DNA from: Fasciola hepatica
Taxonomy: Eukaryota; Platyhelminthes; Trematoda; Plagiorchiida; Fasciolidae
Direction: 5' to 3'
DNA length: 64,000 nt
Assembly: GCA_948099385.1 (NCBI GenBank)
Contig: CANUEZ040000117.1
Coordinates: 2,838,001 to 2,902,000 of the forward strand
Under the pieces are notes generated by a model that worked only from the letters and a program-made list of their open reading frames with translations, was not told the origin of the DNA and searched no databases. The position numbers and the translations under genes are program-made. Every line of letters starts with the position of its first letter. The first letter of the stretch is position 1. Shown one piece after another: positions 57,392 through 64,000 of the stretch.

Positions 57392-60300
57392 ATATACGAA
57401 CAGATAACAAACAGAATTTACCCACGTTTAACAGCCTAAATGAGTAATGCCTTTCGGTAGCTAAACACATTACAGCTAATGAACCCTCTTTGTGAGCAAA
57501 ACCGAGTTAACAAGCAAGCTTTGCAAACGGCGAACAGGGACAGACCCCTATTTTTGCCGCACGCACGAATAGTAACTCATTCCACGTGATTATTGATTGT
57601 TAACCGGAAGTTTAGCGGGCCCATCCCGGAGTGGCGCGTATAGAAGGGACTCATGTCCCAAATGCCTAAGCTTACAAGCAAAGAGGGCCGCAGTGGAAAT
57701 AGTATTGAGAATAGCGTGGCCCTGAATAGGGCCTTGGACTTGTTCACTCTTTACGACGTCGGCTTCAATGGGCCATACCATGTAGGCAACGGTAAATCTC
57801 CTCGTTACGAAATGCCGCCCACCGAAAACGTGTCCGTCGTCCCCAGGTTCCGTGCTGGACCCAATGAATTTCCCCGTCTTAGTCCACGTTTGGTTCGTTG
57901 CTTTTGCAGACACTACAGACATCCCAAAGAATGGGCGAGTAGCCATTTGGACTTTGTCCTTTATGTTTCGGAGGTAATTTTGAACCTTTTGTATTTCACT
58001 GAGTGCAGCTAGTCCCCTGAAATTTATGAATCATCATAGGCTGCTTTCCTGGTTGCCAAAATGGATTCCCTTTTCGAGACTGAAACGCGGACTCACCTTC
58101 TCCATATGTGACGGCTCGTGATTGCCCATTATGGCCGTGGATGGAACTGGCAAATGGAACATTATGAAATACTGCTGTCGCCTTTGTCTTTGCAGACGTC
58201 TTGGGTCTGTCCGCTTGGGGCTCAACAGCAACCGGCTGGCTGCTATTTGGCGCTTGGCACGGCAGTTTTTCCATCTGACGACGAGCCAGAATCTCGGTTA
58301 AGAAGCCTGGCTGCTTCGTATAATACCTAAAACCTTTTTCTCCCAAAACACTTGAAGCTTCAACCTTATCTTTGGCTGAAAATTCTGACTCCCATAACCG
58401 ATCACTTTTACCAATATATCGGAGACCATGTTTGATGAATCCCAACTGAAGGAAGCTGCACTGGTCTGCTGAAAATGACTTCGGTGACTGATCATCTACT
58501 CAAAGCAATTCCCTTAATTGGGCAGTATTCTCCCATGCACACTGCTAACAAATGCCTGCAGCGGGGCGCACTACTGACTGAACGAAAAGTCATGCTTTAA
58601 ATCTCCGTTGAGTTTCACTTGGTGCTTCACACCCCCGTAATTTCCGGCGCACCATGTGCTACTGATCTGCTCCATTGATTGCACAACTTCTCGACCCAAG
58701 TGTTTTGGTATCAAAACGCGTGCGTACCTGGTTATTCTCACAAGCAATGGTTCCAACCATTGCATTCGATCGGGTGCCCCATAAAAAGCCATCTGACCCT
58801 CGGCAACCCCATAAAAGCGTTTTTGGTCAAAGACGAAGACTTGGCGACTTTCTCGAAATCGTTCAGGAAGTTTGAACGGATCGACAAGCCATTTTTCAGA
58901 TGCCTTTGTTTGTTTCTGCTCTGTCTGCAGTAAGAGTGCCCAACACTAGCGCCCCACGGGTTATATATCCAGCCCAAAACTGTTTAAGTGGTATCCACAT
59001 ATTGTTCTGCTATGCAGCTGCCTCACTAGTTCTCCTTTCAATGCCGCTCTGAATCTCTTCAAATGGAGCCTAGATTGAGCTGAAGGTAGATCGTGCTTCC
59101 ACTGAAAGATGTGCCACTTTTCAGTTAGTTTTATCCCACTAAGAGGACTGCATTTATCATTCATGTCGTATATAACACGAAAGCGACAAAATGGCACACG
59201 AAATCCCGGGTAGATGTCCTCGAAATCAATAAAAGTTGCCATTCTCCTGTCAACAACAACCGTTTTGCTATTACTGTTCTCAGGGGAAATTTTCCTCATG
59301 GAATAAAGTGCTCTATCATAGATGCCACCAATCTCATTTCGGACAACGGCATAGAACGGATTACCGTCTGACTCCGTCCTACCAGCTTTATTTATGTGCT
59401 ATAGAATGTATCACTCACCGCTGAGCCGGTGACAGGACAAAACTGTCTGCCAAGAGACAGAGCGAAGAAGACAGTCTTCATCTCACGGCTATCGGAAATT
59501 ATTTCCGAGTAACCATAGACCTGCAGCAACTTTCCAACCTCTTCTACTTCACGCAGTAAATCCCCCTTGGACAGTCTCCGTTTATAACGGACCTGGAGTC
59601 GTCACTATTCAGAAGCCGATTGGGTTTCCTGAAAGTGTACTCCCGTAGGCCAGACAGGTTCCTGAGTGTCCGTTAGTTGCAACACTTGAGCATCCTGCTC
59701 ATGTGTCAGCCTACGATCTCGTACGTGGAAACCCTCTTTCCCTACTTGTAAACTATGCGAAAGCCTCACCGACTAACGAAATACAGGGTAACAGGAACCC
59801 GCAAGCCGAAGCATGACAAATGCCTATTATTCCAAACGAGGATGACTGGAAGGAACTTTCTTAGAAATAAATTATAACACACCTGGAGAATATGTCACGA
59901 TTCCTTTTGCGGGAATGTAGCCGCACCTTTTGAGAAAAATGAAGCACACCAACTGGCAGAAGGAAGCCCCGTTTCTTGTCCATTGCATACTTCTTGGAGC
60001 TGTACACGTAGAAGGACGCACGAGTTCCCATTTTGAAGCTCTCGAAAATCGGCTTGAGTTGCGTCGACGTAAAGGTATGCACTACCGACCGGAAACAGAA
60101 ACACATCTGAATGGGCCACTGGTAGGCGCTCCATTTGCAACCCGGCCGCACAACACGAAACAGAAGTACAGCCGATTATATTGAGCACAGGAAATACAAG
60201 CGGCAAACAAAAAGCTTATGGACCAAGTAACAACCACCTGTGAGATCCTATGCCAACCACTCAGGTTTTTAAGACAGAACAACCAGATTCAAGCTCGATT
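57388..60300. other. Unrecognised stretch with several open frames
   Basis: Frames of 110-150 residues occur on both strands: 57653-58012 (plus), 57590-57946 (minus), 57996-58445 (minus), 58961-59299 (minus), 59895-60206 (minus). The minus-strand series runs over about 2 kb and could be one broken coding sequence, but no domain was recognised. Composition is balanced. Confidence 0.35.
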
Positions 60301-61500
60301 ACCATCTTAGCCGTCATGTCCCATCCAAGCATGGGTGCGTTAACCAGCTCTGCCGGACTAAAGCCGAGCTTCTCCCCTCCGAAGCGGTAAAAGTTGGGCG
60401 GAACTTCGGAAGACAAGCATGAGAAAGCGGAAAGTAGGAGGCGTCAGTGAAGGGTGGGACGAAAAAAAAGGAAGCTTCAAAGAACCTACAACCGTTATTG
60501 AGAACGTTAAAAAAACGATAAAAAGCTGCCGAGGGCGAAATGAATACCGCTGGAAATTGACCAATTAAGTAAGAGGAGTAGACGGCCATGAAAAAACCAA
60601 ATGTTTTAATCAGGTAATCAGTAATGAGTGGAGAACAGCGACCGACAAATAAGCTCCATTCCAAAAACGGACACTCCTCGAGAAAGAGACTGTAAGAAGG
60701 AAGTGGAATAGAGATGCAGTAAAGTTGGGGCAATGAATATTCTCAATATGTCGATAGATAATGAAAACAAGCGCCGTTGAACATCTTGACAGGATGATAG
60801 TGACACAATAATGTCCATAATGTTTAAAAGTTATGTATGAAGGCCCACAAAAAGGGAGTTGGAGGTGGGTCGAGCATTCTTTTCTTTAAAGAACAGTCGC
60901 CGGAAGTATATGTACACCAATCTGCTGGGGAAGTAAGGCATTTGTAGTCATAAACCGACAAGACTGATGCTTTGTAAGATTAGAATAATGCAATGAAATA
61001 TCTCAGAAAAGATGAATGGTTGAAATGATGAGAGCAGGAAACATCCACCAGCTGGATCACTGAAAGCTAGGAGAATTTAGGGATGGTTATCAAGCATTGA
61101 ACGTCAACGGGGTTTTGTATTACTGCAAGGTACGACGATAGCAAAAAACGGTAAGGAATACTGTAATAAAGCAGTGAAGAAACGTTTTTAGGAATGAGAG
61201 AGTAAACAAGGACCGGTGAGCCAAAAAGAGTCCACAGAGGTAAATATTGACCTAGATGGATGAAATGCCCAGAGGTATGAGATAAACAAAGCTTCCAGTA
61301 TTTTTGGTTTTTAGATGGATCACAGGGCGCCTGCAGAAAGCAGACTCTGCAGGACCAGTTGGCAAATGTTACTATACAAGACAAGAAAAGTGCAGTGAAG
61401 AACCCTTGAACGGATCATCAGTCCAACTGGGGGGCAGATAAAAATTCGTCAGTCAAAGTATGTGACAGCTGGAAGAAAACGGGCATGGTTTCCAAAAGGT
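60301..61500. other. Purine-rich block
   Basis: Plus strand G/A-rich, so minus-strand frames stay open (60314-60733, 139 residues; 61067-61384, 105 residues) with F/L/S-rich translations and no domain. Same texture as 4.1-5.3, 14.1-15.2 and 52.6-56.4 kb. Confidence 0.45.
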
Positions 61501-62140
61501 GATCAATGTTCCCGAGTGTGCTTTTGTGCTAGTTGTAACATGTCTTCCTGTTTTACGACTTACCGCTTTCATCGAACTCCGGTAGATCAGTCATTCACAG
61601 CATGCAACTTTTTAGTATAGGTTGCGATTTTAGAGTGGTATATTACCGCTCTCCTTGGTGCTCCCACGAAAATCCGCCCCCAACTAGGAACCTAAACCTG
61701 CTTGCATTTGCCGCGCAAACCATCATTAGCTTGGTCCATTCAAATCACTGTTATTTTTGTATGTTCCTGGAATGTCTTACTCATATTCTTAAAATTCATG
61801 CATAATTCACCGCTGTGAGTAACGTTGTACTTCGTGACCATGCATTTGCGGTGGCTTTTCGACCCTGGTCGAGAAGTAAACCACCAATTTTATTTTTATA
61901 TATGAGAATGACTTCAAGTTGGTGTAAGTGGCTGTGATGGCGAGAGGCGATGAAAAATAACTTCAGTTTCATGGCAAACGGTCATATGGGGACGAAGCAT
62001 TGCTACACTGCCGTGAGTGGTTGGTGACAAGATTTGACCTACATGCGTGGAAATCCTCCCCGGTCGTTGCCACATACTGGTATTGTGGGACTATGCTCCC
62101 TGTCTTATTGACTTTCGAACAAGTACAGCACGCATCAACC
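61501..62140. other. Unrecognised stretch before BEL element
   Basis: No domain. It may contain the start of the element's 5' LTR or leader. Confidence 0.35.
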
Positions 62141-62149
62141 ACTACACTT

Positions 62150-62400
62150 GAGCATTTGTTTATATCTTTTTCATATGCCGTGGCAGATTTCTGCTTTGAA
62201 CTCGAACTGCGGTGACAGTCGTATCTGAAAGCGATCCTTGCAGAACCCTGATCTTCGTTGCTAAGCGTTTTGGTCATACAGTTGAGGTTTGTACATAATT
62301 TATATGCGTATAATTTGTTAATTCAGTGCCGTAGAATCAGCGAATCAACCTTGTTCAGAATTTGTGATTCGTAAATTGGGCTACGCTCTACTAACGATCG
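62150..62400 (+). repeat. Diverged copy of the dispersed repeat, next to BEL gag
   Basis: GTTGAGGTTTGTACATAATT (62280), GTGCCGTAGAATCAGCGAATCAA (about 62326; first 20 bases GTGCCGTAGAATCAGCGAAT) and TTTGTGATTCGTAAATTGGGCT (about 62360) line up in order with 29430-29540. It lies directly upstream of, and slightly overlaps, the first gag frame, a position expected for an LTR or leader. Divergence is higher than for copy 2. Confidence 0.55.
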
Positions 62401-62780
62401 GAATAACCGTCACGGTACTCACTTTGGGGCCCTTGCGAGAAAATCAACCTGAAATTCCAGGGAGAGGACATTTGCTGACGGAAGTTGGACAGGAAGTATC
62501 CCCGCAAGTCCCTAGAATATTTTCGGGTGATACTGCTTCTGCAGATATTCTCAGGTCCACTAGTCCTGTCAGATCAGCTTCACGTACTTCAGCCAACGAT
62601 GAAAAGTTTAAAAGTGATGACAACTATAGGTTCAGGATAGCAGAATTAGATAACCAGCTTGGGCAGGCTGAGGAAGAAGCTGAGTCAGCCAGGAAAGAAC
62701 AACTTCGCAGACTAGAAAATTCAGTGGTCTTGGAAACCACGGAGCGTGAGGCCATTCAGCCCACCAATTTAATGGATTGA
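62364..62780 (+). pseudogene. BEL/Pao gag N-terminal region
   Basis: An open 138-residue frame. Residues about 85-125 are charged and look like a coiled coil: RIAELDNQLGQAEEEAESA, then KEQLRRLENSV. BEL gags often begin with such a helical segment before the DUF1759 core. The first methionine at 62364 lies inside the repeat-like upstream sequence, so the true start may be elsewhere. A TGA stop ends it at 62780, whereas the gag core lies in the following stretch. Confidence 0.6.
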
Positions 62781-62849
62781 TTAAAACCATCTTGTGCCAG
62801 AGGAACACAAGCAGTTTAATTACCAAAGGTGGGGTTGTTCCCAATTTAT

Positions 62850-63620
62850 TGGAAAGCTGAAGGGTACTGCAAATTCAATAGCCACTACGAGCACTTTGTA
62901 GGGGGGCGAGTATCTGATCTCCGGCAGAGATTCTCTTATGTGCTACATTACTGTCTTGGAACAGCCAGGGAAACGATCGACGGGTGCCCGATGCTGGATG
63001 CCTGAGTGGGTTACACCAGAACACTATGAAAGACCTGTTTGGGTAACCCTTTAAGGTTGCTCGGAATTCGAGTGATGGCGTACTATCAAAGGCAAAAAGT
63101 TCCAAATGCAAGTCAGGCTCTCTAGTCAGTCTGGTGATGAAATTTCAGAACTGGAGCATAGCTGCCAATCCCCTGGATTATCGATCGGATCTGAACTCAC
63201 TTCACGCACTGGAGACCGTTGTGTGCGGTTTATCCACAGAACTACAAAGAAGATGGGCCGATGAAGCCAAAGGCTCGGTAGATTTTGGCGCGAAACTACC
63301 TTTGAAGACCTGACTCAATTTATAGACCGTCACGCCCGAGTAGCAAGCAGTGGGTTCGACCAAATTGTGCGCAGAACGGGCAAGCCACGTAGGACCGCGA
63401 CGACACAAAGCTGGACCAGGGAACCAGGTAGGTGGCAAACGTGGGTAAACACACAAGCTCCATCCCGCGAAGATGAAAATTTGCCGGTTTTCAGGATTTG
63501 TAGAGCGCTTCATCGCCCAGAGGAGCAACCCCTCTTTCGTAAAGTAGACGTCGGCGAACGATGGACGAAGACTAGCAGACTGAGGGCTTGCACCGAGCAA
63601 AGGCGTACCGAATGATAACA
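62850..63620 (+). pseudogene. BEL/Pao gag core (DUF1759-like) and knuckle region
   Basis: Reading right: GYCKFNSHYEHFVGGRVSDL, RFSYVLHYCLGTARETIDGC, VGYTRTL, VMAYYQRQKVP and, about 63297, TFEDLTQFIDRHARVASSG. These match in order the BEL gag pattern F-x-x-F, RLxYLxxYCxGxAxxxIxxC, GYxxA, F-x-x-L-x-x-F-I-x-x-x-A-x-x-x. Between them at least three stops and two frame shifts occur. The cysteines of the downstream knuckle could not be confirmed. Confidence 0.83.
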
Positions 63621-63779
63621 GGTTTTATTCAGGATTGATTCCACGGGGAACACCATTACCTACTGCAAAAGTTCAAGAAATTGAATGCCAAGGAAGTCTC
63701 GTAACCAAGTATGGTCTGCTCAGCGCCTTGCTATATTATTGAGCCCATCCGCCTGGGAGTAATAGAAGTCTGAGAACAG

Positions 63780-63870
63780 AAATTATATGGAGTGATGAGA
63801 GCGTCGGCTTCCGTGGACAGTGGCTTGGATACCACTCTGGTGAGGAGGCAATTTGCAGAGAGATATAGGA
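63780..63870 (+). pseudogene. BEL/Pao aspartic protease active-site region
   Basis: The frame 63792-63980 reads SASVDSGLDTTLVRRQFAER. BEL proteases have A-L-L-D-S-G-S-D-x-T at the active site; here DSG at 63816-63824 is intact. About 150 bp upstream, the plus strand near 63637 reads DSTGNTITYC, matching the stretch that precedes BEL protease. The rest of the enzyme is cut by stops and by the window end. Confidence 0.75.
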
Positions 63871-64000
63871 TCAGACAGGACCAATCATCATTAGCTGTGA
63901 GCACCTACAACTCGTTTCCTTGGTCAACAACGTTACAACAGAAAGTCCGGGAGCATTCACCACAAAAGGTCTACCGATGAGAGCACCTCAGTGAGCACCA

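Larger units (their letters stand above)
62364..64000 (+). mobile_element. BEL/Pao retrotransposon, 5' part (gag and protease), runs off the window
   Basis: The plus strand carries a coiled-coil-like N-terminal region, the BEL-type gag domain (DUF1759-like) at 62.86-63.35 kb, a decayed knuckle region and a retropepsin motif at 63.82 kb, in the order of BEL/Pao polyproteins. RT, RNase H and integrase should lie beyond position 64000. Stops and frame changes show that this copy is inactive. Confidence 0.82.

Noticed and set aside
62364..62780. Host coiled-coil protein gene
   Set aside because: The gag core and a DSG protease motif of a BEL/Pao element follow directly on the same strand, so the coiled coil is more simply the gag N-terminus.
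1..64000. Prokaryotic interpretation (operons, CRISPR, phage)
   Set aside because: Frames are short and broken, spacing is wide, microsatellites are long and all recognised proteins are eukaryotic retroelements.

Overview
This window looks like repeat-rich, gene-poor nuclear DNA of a flatworm, most likely a trematode or a related neodermatan. That is an inference from the mix of decayed retroelements: two Ty3/Gypsy elements (one resembling the CsRn1 group of liver flukes), a BEL/Pao element, a Penelope-like element and several CR1/jockey-type LINEs. Base composition is moderate, open frames are short, and there are no operons, ribosome-binding sites or recognisable host exons. I found no host protein-coding gene, rRNA, convincing tRNA gene or CRISPR array. 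Nearly every recognisable protein trace is a dead retroelement broken by stops and frameshifts.

Layout: 0-4 kb holds a TA array and a decayed Gypsy pol on the minus strand (integrase, RNase H, RT). 4.1-5.25 kb is a purine-rich block with a tandem repeat of about 480 bp. 5.5-6.4 kb is a Penelope-like RT (plus). 7.9-8.8 kb is a LINE endonuclease-to-RT linker (minus), and 10.5-11.1 kb a gag fragment (minus). 12.1-16.3 kb is a second, fuller Gypsy element in gag-PR-RT-RH-INT order (minus), split by about 1.1 kb of unrelated purine-rich DNA between protease and RT. 17.5-19.0 kb is a LINE (minus). 24.0 and 26.7 kb hold small LINE scraps (plus).

The dominant structure is a large inverted duplication. 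Positions 27791-35074 and 48188-55471 are 7,284 bp arms in inverted orientation, about 99.8% identical by eye with no net indel (every matching pair of positions sums to 83262), separated by a 13.1 kb unique spacer. The arms are not terminal repeats of one transposon: each carries the same already-decayed LINE and other junk, so the duplication (or its homogenisation) is much younger than the elements inside it. Outside the arms, similarity continues but drops abruptly to about 70%, in a family that forms a tandem repeat of about 518 bp on the right side.

The spacer (35.1-48.2 kb) carries three LINE RT fragments, the best preserved at 38.2-39.85 kb, and one copy of a dispersed repeat of about 365 bp. 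After the right arm come the tandem repeats, a TA array at 57.3 kb, unrecognised sequence, a purine-rich block at 60.3-61.5 kb, and the 5' part of a BEL/Pao element (gag, then protease) that runs off the right edge. Identities rest on motif recognition by eye; no searches were run.
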